A DNA stretch of 64,000 nt from an uncultured Oxalobacteraceae bacterium (GTDB lineage: Bacteria > Pseudomonadota > Gammaproteobacteria > Burkholderiales > Burkholderiaceae_D): NCBI GenBank assembly GCA_903914535.1, contig CAIWPG010000281.1, positions 1 to 64,000 on the forward strand, written 5' to 3'. The translations under genes were made by a program, and so were the position numbers. A model generated the notes under the pieces. The model was not told where the DNA came from, ran no database searches, and worked only from the letters and a program-made list of their open reading frames with translations. Below, piece after piece: positions 1-9,465 of the stretch. Positions within the stretch are counted from its first letter, which is position 1; each line of letters begins with the position of its first letter.

Positions 1-225
1 TGTCGATTTTTTATTGGATGGCGTAATTATCGACATAGGACAGTCATCAGTGAGTTTGTTTTAGCATCAGGGACTTAAACAAGGGCTATTACTTGCATAA
101 AGTCTCAAGTAAGCCTGCATAAGTAGTTATTTATGAGAGTAACAGCGCCATCTAAAATCTGCAACACAGGATAAGTAGTATTTGTACCCGATAGCCATAA
201 CCACCAGAAAATATCAGGAGCACGC

Positions 226-1575
226 ATGAATCAAAATGACGCCCGCATCTCCGGCTCTCCGCGACAAGATGCCGCATGGCTGAATGCACACTGGATGCCT
301 TACACCGGCAACCGCAATTTTATAGCCAATCCACGCATGATCGCGGGGGCACAGGGCAATTACTATACTGATACACACGGACGTAAAATTCTGGATGGTT
401 TATCCGGCTTATGGTGCTGCGGTCTGGGACATGCGCGTAGCGAGATTACTGCGGCTGTCGCTCACCAGATGAATACCCTGGATTATTCACCGGCGTTTCA
501 ATTTGGTCATCCTTTATCATTTGAATTAGCCAATATGATCAAAGACCGCACCCCTGCCGGTCTCGACCATGTATTTTTCACCGGCTCCGGCTCTGAATCT
601 GCTGACACCTCCTTAAAAATGGCACGGGCATACTGGCGCGCAAAAGGTCAGGCCGGTAAAACCCTGTTAATTGGCAGAGAAAAAGGTTATCACGGCGTTA
701 ATTTTGGCGGCATTTCGGTTGGTGGTATCGGTGGTAACCGCAAGACTTTTGGCCAGGGCATCGCTGCCGACCATCTGCCACACACCATGCTGGCAAAAAA
801 TGCTTTTTCACGCGGTATGCCGGAACATGGCGTTGAATTAGCGGACGAACTACTGAACCTGATTGCATTGCACGATGCCTCCAACATTGCCGCTGTTATT
901 GTAGAACCGTTTTCCGGTTCTGCCGGTGTCATTGTGCCGCCACAAGGTTATCTGAAACGCTTACGTGAAATCTGTGACCAGCACAGTATTTTGTTGATCT
1001 TTGATGAAGTAATTAGCGGATTCGGCCGTGTTGGCAGCTATACCGCATCGGAATTATTTGGTGTTACACCGGATATCTTAAATATCGCCAAACAAGTCAC
1101 CAACGGTACTCAGCCTCTGGGAGCCGTCGTCGTCAAAAAAGAAATTTACGACCTGTTTATGGAGCAAGGCGGTCCTGAGTATATGGTGGAATTCCCACAT
1201 GGTTATACCTACTCGGCACATCCGGTAGCCTGTGCTGCCGGTATCGCCACTCTCACGTTATTAGATCAGGAAAATGCTCTGGAACGCGTAACAGAAATAG
1301 CACCGTTTTTTGAGCAGGCCGTACATAGCTTAAAAGGCGCAAACCACCTGAGCGACATTCGCAATATAGGACTGGCTGCCGGACTCACGTTTGCAGCCGT
1401 TCCCGGTGAACCGGCACGGCGGCCTTATGAAATCGCCATGCGCTGCCTGGAAAAAGGATTTTATGTACGCTACGGCGGCGATACCATTCAGCTGGCACCG
1501 CCCTTCACCATAGAAAAAGACGAAATTACCAGTCTGGTGAATGCCCTGGGAGAAGCGATTAACGCTACCGCATAG
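226..1575 (+). CDS. aspartate aminotransferase family protein (class III, omega-amino acid:pyruvate transaminase-like)
   Basis: ORF; class III PLP aminotransferase motifs (LLIFDEVISGFGRVG, FTGSGSESADTSLKMARAYW). Confidence 0.9.
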   Translation: MNQNDARISGSPRQDAAWLNAHWMPYTGNRNFIANPRMIAGAQGNYYTDTHGRKILDGLSGLWCCGLGHARSEITAAVAHQMNTLDYSPAFQFGHPLSFELANMIKDRTPAGLDHVFFTGSGSESADTSLKMARAYWRAKGQAGKTLLIGREKGYHGVNFGGISVGGIGGNRKTFGQGIAADHLPHTMLAKNAFSRGMPEHGVELADELLNLIALHDASNIAAVIVEPFSGSAGVIVPPQGYLKRLREICDQHSILLIFDEVISGFGRVGSYTASELFGVTPDILNIAKQVTNGTQPLGAVVVKKEIYDLFMEQGGPEYMVEFPHGYTYSAHPVACAAGIATLTLLDQENALERVTEIAPFFEQAVHSLKGANHLSDIRNIGLAAGLTFAAVPGEPARRPYEIAMRCLEKGFYVRYGGDTIQLAPPFTIEKDEITSLVNALGEAINATA

Positions 1576-1732
1576 GGTCAGCACGTATCCGGCACACAAA
1601 CTGGTTCCGCATTACAATTGTGAAGTTAAAAAATCGCACTGCCCGCACAATCTGTACACGGCTTGCTCCGGCCCGTGGCAGTGCAGCGAAAAACAACTGA
1701 ATTTTTCACATTACATTTTAAGGAAAACCACG

Positions 1733-2434
1733 ATGAACGGACATTGGATTAGCATTTCTGCTGCGGATGACGGCGGCTTTAGCGGCTATCTGTCTTTGCC
1801 GCCGGGTGGCAAAGGACCGGGGATTGTGTTGGTGCAGGAAATTTGGGGCGTCAATGCGCACATACGTGCAGTGGCAGATATGTACGCTCTGGCAGGTTTC
1901 GTCGTATTAGCACCGGATGTATTCTGGCGGCTGGCACCGCGTGTTGATCTGGATTACGATGAAGCAGGAACGGCGCAGGCATTTGGATTTTACCAAAAAG
2001 TAGATACTGACAAGGCCGCGGCCGACGTAGCTGCTGCTGTTGTAGCCTTACGTCAGCGACCAGAAACCGATGGAAATAAAGTTGCTACCCTGGGCTATTG
2101 TCTGGGAGGCCAGCTGGCGTACCGTGCCGGCGCACTGACTGAAGTAGATGCCACCGTCAGCTTCTACGGAGGCGGCATTGACCAGCATCTGGATATCGCT
2201 GGCAAAATCACACAGCCCATCCTGTTCCACTACGCGGACGATGATGCACACATTACCCAAGCCAATGTCGCTGCGGTAAAAACTGCTTTTGCAGAAAAAA
2301 CCAATGCGACGTTCTTTTCCTATCCGGGCGTTGGCCATGGTTTCAATTGCTCCGGCCGCACTGCCGTGTACAACCAACGCGCTGCTGCGCTGGCAACAGG
2401 CCGGACACTGGTGTTTTTAGCTGAACATCTTTAA
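1733..2434 (+). CDS. dienelactone hydrolase family protein
   Basis: ORF 1541-2434; likely start at ATG 1733 (MNGHWISISAADDGG); GIVLVQEIWGVNAHIR, GYCLGGQ nucleophile elbow, GVGHGF. Confidence 0.88.
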   Translation: MNGHWISISAADDGGFSGYLSLPPGGKGPGIVLVQEIWGVNAHIRAVADMYALAGFVVLAPDVFWRLAPRVDLDYDEAGTAQAFGFYQKVDTDKAAADVAAAVVALRQRPETDGNKVATLGYCLGGQLAYRAGALTEVDATVSFYGGGIDQHLDIAGKITQPILFHYADDDAHITQANVAAVKTAFAEKTNATFFSYPGVGHGFNCSGRTAVYNQRAAALATGRTLVFLAEHL

Positions 2435-2459
2435 AAAATGAAGCGCACCCGGCATCGTA

Positions 2460-2978
2460 TCAGCTTGAAAAAACCAGCTTACGTCTGGTTTGTGCCGGTT
2501 GCGTGACATGGCTTAAAGGTAAAGCATTGGTCTGCTTAATTTTTTTAAGCGCTATATTGGATTTAACATTGACGACACCGGGCAGACGCAAGATGCGCTT
2601 CATCATAAATTCAGAAAATGAGGCCAGGTCAGCAGCAACAATACGCAAGACATAATCCGCTTCACCGATAACAGAAATACACTCCAATACTTCCGGCATA
2701 GCCGCAATAGCCTGCTCAAACGCATCCCCCTGCGCCTCACCGTGCCGCCCCAGCGTGACCGAAGTAAATGCCGTCACACTCAGACCAATGATGTCTGAAT
2801 CCAAAATTGCGGCATAGTGGCGGATAACATGCATTTCTTCCAGACGCTGAATGCGACGGCCGACCTGCGATGTCGATAAATGTACTTTTTCACCAAGTGC
2901 ACTATTGGTCGCCGTACCATTGCGCTGCAACTCCTCAAGTAACTCAAGATCATACTTATCAACAGTAATTGTACTCAT
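2460..2978 (-). CDS. Lrp/AsnC family transcriptional regulator
   Basis: N-terminal HTH (LLEELQRNGTATNSALGEKVHLSTSQVGRRIQRLEE) plus AsnC effector domain; divergent from hppD. Confidence 0.9.
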   Translation of the reverse strand: MSTITVDKYDLELLEELQRNGTATNSALGEKVHLSTSQVGRRIQRLEEMHVIRHYAAILDSDIIGLSVTAFTSVTLGRHGEAQGDAFEQAIAAMPEVLECISVIGEADYVLRIVAADLASFSEFMMKRILRLPGVVNVKSNIALKKIKQTNALPLSHVTQPAQTRRKLVFSS

Positions 2979-2995
2979 TATTCAATTAACCTCAA

Positions 2996-3052
2996 TTTTG
3001 TGCGCAATTTACGCATTATAACCGCATGATACCGATAATTACGCGCACAAAA
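2996..3052. promoter_or_regulatory. inverted repeat TTTTGTGCGC(AATT)...(AATT)ACGCGCACAAAA in the divergent Lrp/hppD intergenic region
   Basis: 10-bp perfect arms 2996-3005 and 3043-3052. Confidence 0.5.
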
Positions 3053-3238
3053 TGCAGGGTCAACGCACTACAATATAAAACAAGCCAGCTTAACTACCTA
3101 TGACTGGCAGCAGAGACAAAAGACACTTTTTCGCCAGCCCCGGATTTACTTTCGTTGGCAGGCTATCGGATTCCGGCCGTCACTGCCCCATGTATCAAGC
3201 AGCTACTCCCTCTTCACTTTTTAGTTCAGGAATGCATC

Positions 3239-4315
3239 ATGTCAGAATCTGATTTCAATCCGATGGGCCTCATGGGCTTTGAATTCGTTGAATTTGCCTC
3301 GCCAACACCCCATGTGCTGGAACCCGTTTTTGCCCTGCTCGGCTTTACCAAAGTGGCGGTACATCGCTCCAAAGATGTCGCGCTGTACCGTCAGGGCGAT
3401 ATCAATTTCATCCTGAATAATGAACCAAAAAGCCCTGCAGCATTCTTTGCTGCGGAACATGGTCCTTCTGCCTGCGGCATGGCTTTCCGCGTTAAAAATT
3501 CGCATCAGGCTTATGCCCGGGCACTTGAGCTCGGGGCACAGGCACTGGAAGTGCCGACCGGCCCGATGGAATTGCGCCTGCCCGCCATTAAAGGCATCGG
3601 CGGTGCACCGCTCTACCTGATCGATCGCTACGAAGATGGCAAATCCATCTATGACATTGACTTTGAATTTATTGAAGGCGTTGATCGCCATCCGGTTGGC
3701 CATGGCCTCAAATTAATCGACCATCTCACCCATAATGTCTACCGCGGACGCATGAGCTACTGGGGCGCTTTCTACGAACGTTTCTTCAACTTCAAAGAAA
3801 TCCGCTATTTTGATATCAAAGGAGAATACACTGGCCTGACTTCACGGGCGATGTCAGCACCGGATGGCATGATCCGTATTCCCCTGAACGAAGAAGCCTC
3901 CGGCAGCGGCGGTCAGATTGAAGAATTCCTGATGCAATTTAACGGCGAAGGCATTCAGCATATTGCGCTGATCACGGATGATTTATTTGACAGTGTAGAT
4001 AAATTACGCCAGGCCGGTGTGAAGCTCATGACCGCGCCGCCAGCCAGCTATTACGAAATGCTGGAAGGCCGTCTGCCAAATCACGGCGAACCGGTTGATG
4101 CTCTGCAAACGCGCGGCATCTTACTGGACGGCTCCACGGACCAGGGTGAAAACCGGCTACTGCTGCAAATTTTTTCTGAAACAATGTTAGGACCGGTATT
4201 CTTTGAATTTATTCAACGCAAAGGAGATAGCGGATTCGGCGAGGGTAACTTCAAAGCTTTATTTGAATCAATGGAACGCGACCAGTTAAGACGCGGCGTA
4301 CTCACCGCCGAATAA
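3239..4315 (+). CDS. hppD: 4-hydroxyphenylpyruvate dioxygenase
   Basis: ATG 3239 ([24 protein letters not shown]); HPPD signatures [54 protein letters not shown]. Confidence 0.95.
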   Translation: MSESDFNPMGLMGFEFVEFASPTPHVLEPVFALLGFTKVAVHRSKDVALYRQGDINFILNNEPKSPAAFFAAEHGPSACGMAFRVKNSHQAYARALELGAQALEVPTGPMELRLPAIKGIGGAPLYLIDRYEDGKSIYDIDFEFIEGVDRHPVGHGLKLIDHLTHNVYRGRMSYWGAFYERFFNFKEIRYFDIKGEYTGLTSRAMSAPDGMIRIPLNEEASGSGGQIEEFLMQFNGEGIQHIALITDDLFDSVDKLRQAGVKLMTAPPASYYEMLEGRLPNHGEPVDALQTRGILLDGSTDQGENRLLLQIFSETMLGPVFFEFIQRKGDSGFGEGNFKALFESMERDQLRRGVLTAE

Positions 4316-4410
4316 TTTTTCCGGTACAGGAGTGCAGTCTGGCTAAATTGTTCTTAACCAGACCGCATCCCGGCAATAACAAGTTCAACAAAGTGACTCA
4401 GGAGACAAGC

Positions 4411-4950
4411 ATGCAAATTCAACAAATTCATCATGTCGCATACCGCTGCAAAGATGCCAAAGAAACCGTAGAGTGGTATCAGAAATACCTGAACATGAAT
4501 TTCATTCTCGCCATCGCCGAAGATAAAGTGCCTTCGACCGGTGAAAACGATCCCTACATGCACGTCTTTCTCGATGCCGGAAACGGTAATGTGCTGGCGT
4601 TCTTTGAACTCCCCACCCAGCCACCCATGAGCCGTGATCTCAACACCCCCGTCTGGACTCAGCATCTGGCGCTGCAAGTCGGCAGCATGGACGACATGCT
4701 CGCGGCAAAAGAACGACTCGAAGCCGATGGCATCAACGTCATCGGCCCGACCGACCACACTATCTTCAAATCCATTTATTTCTTTGACCCCAGCGGACAT
4801 CGCCTTGAATTAGCCGTCAACACCGCCACACCCGTCATGAATAAAATGCTCGATGACGCTAAATGGGCCATGCTCAATGAATGGGCTATCACTAAAAAAG
4901 CGCCCCAGCACGCCCGCTGGATGCATGACGGCAGCTTTGCCGGAGAATAA
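4411..4950 (+). CDS. VOC (vicinal oxygen chelate / glyoxalase-like) family protein
   Basis: likely start ATG 4411 (MQIQQIHHVAYRCKD); VOC repeats with candidate metal ligands HHVAY, WTQHLALQV, HRLELAV. Confidence 0.85.
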   Translation: MQIQQIHHVAYRCKDAKETVEWYQKYLNMNFILAIAEDKVPSTGENDPYMHVFLDAGNGNVLAFFELPTQPPMSRDLNTPVWTQHLALQVGSMDDMLAAKERLEADGINVIGPTDHTIFKSIYFFDPSGHRLELAVNTATPVMNKMLDDAKWAMLNEWAITKKAPQHARWMHDGSFAGE

Positions 4951-4953
4951 ATC

Positions 4954-5970
4954 ATGAAATTAGCCAGCTTAAAACACGGCGGACGCGACGGCACACTGGT
5001 CGTGGTCAACCGCACCATGACACACTGCCGCGCCGTACCCGCTATTGCCCGCACCTTACAAGCGGCACTGGATGACTGGACCGTCTGTGAACCACAATTA
5101 CGCCAGGTTTATGAGGCGCTTAACAGCAACGCCTTCGCAGACACCGACCCCTTTGATCCCTTGCTGTGCCACGCACCATTACCGCGTGCTTATCAGTGGG
5201 CCGATGGCTCTGCCTATGTGAATCATGTCGAACTGGTGCGCCGCGCACGCGGTGCAACGCTGCCGCCGGAATTTTGGACCGACCCGCTGATGTATCAGGG
5301 CGGCTCCGATTCCTTCGCCGGTCCGCGCAGCCCCATTTATGCCCTCTCCGAAGACTGGGGTATTGATCTGGAAGCCGAAGTCGCCGTGATTACCGGCGAT
5401 GTCAGCATGGGCGCCACACCGGAACAATGTGCCCCGGCGATACGCTTGCTGATGCTGGTCAACGATGTCTCCCTGCGCAATCTGATTCCCGCTGAACTGG
5501 CTAAAGGCTTTGGCTTTCTGCAATCCAAACCCGCCAGCGCATTCAGCCCCGTTGCCGTGACACCGGATGAGCTGGGCAAAGACTGGCGCGAAGGCCGTAT
5601 ACACCGTCCGCTCACCGTCCATATTAACGGTCAGCTATTCGGTCAGCCGGATGCCGGCACCGATATGGTGTTCAACTTCCCGCAACTGCTGGCACACGTC
5701 GCCAAAACCCGCGAAATGGAAGCGGGCAGTATTATCGGCTCCGGCACCGTATCCAACAAACAGGATAACCTGCATGGCTCTTCCATCGCCAACGGTGGTG
5801 TTGGCTATTGCTGTCTGGCAGAAGTACGCATGTATGAAACCATAGAAACCGGTCAGCCGCAAACCCGTTATTTACACTTCGGCGACACCGTCCGGATCGA
5901 CATGTGCGACAGCGACAACAACAGTATCTTTGGCGCGATCGAACAGCGGGTGGAAATATACCCGGCTTAA
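4954..5970 (+). CDS. fumarylacetoacetate hydrolase family protein
   Basis: ORF; DWGIDLEAEVAVITGD, GTVSNKQDN, FGDTVRIDMCD typical of FAH family. Confidence 0.9.
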   Translation: MKLASLKHGGRDGTLVVVNRTMTHCRAVPAIARTLQAALDDWTVCEPQLRQVYEALNSNAFADTDPFDPLLCHAPLPRAYQWADGSAYVNHVELVRRARGATLPPEFWTDPLMYQGGSDSFAGPRSPIYALSEDWGIDLEAEVAVITGDVSMGATPEQCAPAIRLLMLVNDVSLRNLIPAELAKGFGFLQSKPASAFSPVAVTPDELGKDWREGRIHRPLTVHINGQLFGQPDAGTDMVFNFPQLLAHVAKTREMEAGSIIGSGTVSNKQDNLHGSSIANGGVGYCCLAEVRMYETIETGQPQTRYLHFGDTVRIDMCDSDNNSIFGAIEQRVEIYPA

Positions 5971-6043
5971 TACCAGACTGAGTACCTTACTGAATGAACA
6001 CATGAAATTAAGAGCTCAGACGCACAAGCTATACATATAAAAA

Positions 6044-6094
6044 ATGCCCCGCCAGACACACAATTTTTTACAAAATCGGGTATTGGCGGGGCAT
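6044..6094. terminator. hairpin terminator between convergent FAH and cysteine desulfurase genes
   Basis: ATGCCCCGCCA ... TGGCGGGGCAT 11-bp arms. Confidence 0.6.
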
Positions 6095-6176
6095 ATGTAT
6101 AACCAGATACAGCAACTAAGTGCGACAAGCAAATTCGCTACAGCAAACAACAAGAACCCGATATAAAATACCGGAA

Positions 6177-8201
6177 TCAGCTGCGCCTGGAACCTGCCAG
6201 CCTGCGTAACACCGCAATCATATGATCAATTTCTTCACACGTATTATAGAAAGCCAGGGACGGACGCACTGAGGCTTCCACACCAAAACGGCGTAAAATC
6301 GGCTGTGCGCAATGATGCCCTGAACGAACGGCAATACCTTCCTGATTAAGTGCATGACCCACTTCTCCGGTCTTGTACCCGGATAACACAAAAGACGACA
6401 CACTGGCCTTATTCTGAGCAGTACCGATCAGGCGTAAGCCGGGGATACTGAGCAGACCATGCGTCGCGTATTCCAGCAAACCGTGCTCGTACAGTGCAAT
6501 GTTTGCCATACCAATACGTTCCACATACTCCAGTGCCGCCCCCAGTCCGACTGCATCAGCAATATTCCCGGTACCCGCTTCAAAACGCGCCGGTGCAGGC
6601 TGATATTGTGTACGCTCGAAGGTGACATCAGCAATCATATTACCGCCGCCTTGCCACGGCGGCAGCTGATCCAGTAATTCTTGCTTACCATACACGACAC
6701 CAATACCGGTCGGCCCGAAGATTTTATGTCCGGAAAACACATAAAAATCAGCATCCAGCTGCTGTACATTCACACTGGCATGCGAAAGACCTTGCGCGCC
6801 ATCGATCATGACCCGTGCACCAGCCTGATGTCCCAGATCAATAATCTGCTTAACCGGAGTAACCGTACCCAAGGCATTTGATACCTGGGTAACCGACACC
6901 AGCTTAGTACGCGGATTAAGAAGCTTACGGTACTCATCCAGCAAAATCTGACCTGTATCGTCTACAGGAATAACGCGAAGTCTGGCACCGGTCTGGTCAG
7001 CCAGTTGTTGCCACGGAACGATATTGGCATGGTGCTCCAGATGCGAAATAATAATTTCATCACCCGCACCGATCTGCTGTTTACCAAACGTTTGTGCGAC
7101 CAGATTAATACCTTCAGTAGTACCGCGTACAAAGATAATTTCGCCGGATGATTTTGCACCGATAAAGCGCGCCACCGTATTCCGGGCACCTTCATACGCA
7201 TCGGTCGCACGGGCGGCCAATTCATGTGCTGCACGATGAATATTGGAGTTTTCATGCGCATAAAAATAACTGATACGATCAATCACCGCTTGTGGCTTTT
7301 GCGTAGTCGCTGCATTATCAAACCAAACCAGAGGGCGACCATTGACGCGCTCAGACAGGATAGGAAAATCCCGCCGTATGGCATGTACATCAAACGGTGG
7401 CTGAGCCTGATACTGAATATGATTCGGTGCTCTGTCCCAGGAAAGCGGCTGCTCAAACGACGGGCTCAATGACGGGCCGGCCGGCTGAACCAGAGTGCGT
7501 CCACCCGCATCATAGGCAGAACCGGAAGCAGAACTGACAGCAGTCGTCCCTGCAACAGGACTGGCTGCCAGATCCGGATATAACTCACTCAACAATAACA
7601 CCAGCGGATCTTGCCCCGGTAATTGTCCTGACTGAGCAGCAATACTGCTCTGCGGGTCAGCCAGACTGGCAAATTGATCCAGATTACCGGCAGACGGCGC
7701 AGCGGGCCGGTCATAGTCCAGAAAATAATACGGAGCCGTACCATGTGTATCCGCAAGTGAAGATACGGATACCGGCGCTGCTGACGGAAGCGATGATGAT
7801 AATGACGGCTGCGCCACGGATGGTGCTGCCGGTGCACTCAGGGGCGACGGCACCAGAATACCCGTACCGGCAGGTGCCGCTACGGAAGATGCCGGTGGCC
7901 GCCCGACAGGAAAACTGCCGGGCGGATTAACAGGCAAACCTGTCGGCAAGGTACCCAGGCCGCCGGGTAAGCTGGAAGACATTCCTTCCGGTGCATCCGT
8001 GGATAAACCTACCGGCAAACCAGAGGCTAAGCCTGTTGTACGTAACACAGGCAAAACACGGGGAGCGAGCTGTACCACGCCGGGAAGCTGAGCAAAAAAC
8101 TCACCCGCCAGACGATTAAGCGATGCCAGATCCGGCAATCCGCTCGCTTCAGGGTGGCCTGTGCCACCGGAGACATCACTTATAGGTGTCTGGATAGTCA
8201 T
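6177..8201 (-). CDS. family 2A encapsulin cargo: cysteine desulfurase (SufS/CsdA-like) with long N-terminal low-complexity cargo-loading region
   Basis: C-terminal SufS-like domain (RDFPILSERVNGRPLVWFDNAATTQKP, FSGHKIFGPTGIG, VRSGHHCAQPILRRFG); about 270 aa P/S/A/G-rich N-terminus with islands LNRLAGEFFAQLPG, APYYFLDYDRP and DPLVLLLSELYPDLA; adjacent shell gene; likely start ATG 8201 (MTIQTPIS). Confidence 0.93.
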   Translation of the reverse strand: MTIQTPISDVSGGTGHPEASGLPDLASLNRLAGEFFAQLPGVVQLAPRVLPVLRTTGLASGLPVGLSTDAPEGMSSSLPGGLGTLPTGLPVNPPGSFPVGRPPASSVAAPAGTGILVPSPLSAPAAPSVAQPSLSSSLPSAAPVSVSSLADTHGTAPYYFLDYDRPAAPSAGNLDQFASLADPQSSIAAQSGQLPGQDPLVLLLSELYPDLAASPVAGTTAVSSASGSAYDAGGRTLVQPAGPSLSPSFEQPLSWDRAPNHIQYQAQPPFDVHAIRRDFPILSERVNGRPLVWFDNAATTQKPQAVIDRISYFYAHENSNIHRAAHELAARATDAYEGARNTVARFIGAKSSGEIIFVRGTTEGINLVAQTFGKQQIGAGDEIIISHLEHHANIVPWQQLADQTGARLRVIPVDDTGQILLDEYRKLLNPRTKLVSVTQVSNALGTVTPVKQIIDLGHQAGARVMIDGAQGLSHASVNVQQLDADFYVFSGHKIFGPTGIGVVYGKQELLDQLPPWQGGGNMIADVTFERTQYQPAPARFEAGTGNIADAVGLGAALEYVERIGMANIALYEHGLLEYATHGLLSIPGLRLIGTAQNKASVSSFVLSGYKTGEVGHALNQEGIAVRSGHHCAQPILRRFGVEASVRPSLAFYNTCEEIDHMIAVLRRLAGSRRS

Positions 8202-9105
8202 GGTATTTACCGATCTCCACATCATCAAGTACCGCTATCGCATCGTCTGTCAAAATAGCAAGTGAGCAATACAGTGAAATTAAGTAGGATGCAATGGCAT
8301 TACGGTTAATACCCATAAAACGCACCGACAAACCCGGACTTTGTTCACCAGCCAGCCCCGGCTGGAACAAACCAACAACACCCTGACGTTTTTCACCGGC
8401 ACGCAACAACAGAATTTTAGTTTTACCATCTTCAATCGGCAATTTATCCGACGGAACCAGCGGAATACCACGCCATGTCAAAAATTGCGAACCAAACAAA
8501 CTGATGGTAGGCGGCGGCACGCCACGACGGGTACATTCACGACCAAATGCGGCAATCGCTAACGGATGTGCTAAAAAGAAGCCAGGCTCTTTCCATACTT
8601 TAGTCAGTAAATCATCCAAATCATCCGGTGTCGGGGCACCAGTCAGCGTGGAGAGTCGCTGTTCATCCGTTACATTGGCCAGCAGACCGTAATCAGGATT
8701 ATTGATTAATTCACTTTCCTGACGTTCCTTGATCGTTTCAATGGTAACGCGCAGTTGTTCTTTGATCTGGTCATGCGGGCTGCTGTACAAATCGGATACC
8801 CGCGTATGCACATCCAGAATGGTGGTAACCGCATTCAGGAAATATTCACGCGGCTTTTCATCGTAATCAACGAATGTTTGCGGCAATTCCGACTCATCGC
8901 GCTGTGAACAGGCGACGCGGACATCTTTAGGGTTCTTAACTTTATTAAGACGATAAATACCTGCTTCTACCGGCAGCCACTGCAATAAATGCACCAGCCA
9001 GCGTGGCGAAATGGTCGACAATTGCGGAACTGTCTTGGTCGCATTGGCTAACTGGCGGGCAGCGTTGTCACCAAGCGCCTGGTTGGGAGTGGGTAAATCA
9101 GACAT
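8176..9105 (-). CDS. family 2A encapsulin nanocompartment shell protein (SrpI-like)
   Basis: 309-aa ORF with SrpI-family character (VDYDEKPREYFLNAVTTILDVHTRVSDLYSSPHDQIKEQLRVTIETIKERQE, YGLLANV, PGFFLAHPLAIAAFGRECTRRGVPPPT, NAIASYLISLYCSLAILTDDAIAVLDDVE); 26-bp overlap with cargo gene. Confidence 0.94.
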   Translation of the reverse strand: MSDLPTPNQALGDNAARQLANATKTVPQLSTISPRWLVHLLQWLPVEAGIYRLNKVKNPKDVRVACSQRDESELPQTFVDYDEKPREYFLNAVTTILDVHTRVSDLYSSPHDQIKEQLRVTIETIKERQESELINNPDYGLLANVTDEQRLSTLTGAPTPDDLDDLLTKVWKEPGFFLAHPLAIAAFGRECTRRGVPPPTISLFGSQFLTWRGIPLVPSDKLPIEDGKTKILLLRAGEKRQGVVGLFQPGLAGEQSPGLSVRFMGINRNAIASYLISLYCSLAILTDDAIAVLDDVEIGKYHDYPDTYK

Positions 9106-9164
9106 AATATAGCTCCGTTGCTAAGCTTGTTTAAATTAAAAGATTATTCAGTTACGCAGTTTCT

Positions 9165-9204
9165 GTTGTCTATGGACATCTTTCAACATGCTATAGACAG
9201 CAAC
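9165..9204. other. intercistronic imperfect inverted repeat between XRE regulator and encapsulin shell gene
   Basis: GTTGTCTATGG...GCTATAGACAGCAAC. Confidence 0.4.
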
Positions 9205-9219
9205 AAAACAGGCAAAAAA

Positions 9220-9465
9220 TTACTCGTGAATCTGTAAGCGCCGCAGCTGCTCACACTCTACTAATAAATCCGACATCGTCACATCAAGAGCAGTAGCCAG
9301 TTTTTCTACGGTAAGCAACGATGGAATAACGCTGCCCCGCTCAATTTCCCCGACATAAGAACGATTCAAATCGGCTTTTTCTGCCAGACGTTCCTGTGAC
9401 CAGCTATGTGCATCCCGCAAGCGGCGCACAGACTGACCAAAACTCAGGCACAGGAGATTATTCAT
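9220..9465 (-). CDS. small XRE-family helix-turn-helix regulator
   Basis: 81 aa; VRRLRDAHSWSQERLAEKADLNRSYVGEIERGSVIPSLLTVEKLATALDV; 4-bp ATGA overlap with upstream SAT gene. Confidence 0.9.
   Translation of the reverse strand: MNNLLCLSFGQSVRRLRDAHSWSQERLAEKADLNRSYVGEIERGSVIPSLLTVEKLATALDVTMSDLLVECEQLRRLQIHE

Noticed and set aside
690-932. Antisense ORF within the aminotransferase gene, and similar short ORFs overlapping clear genes throughout the track
   Set aside because: Low-complexity or arginine/proline-rich shadow translations of strongly supported genes, with no recognisable domains.
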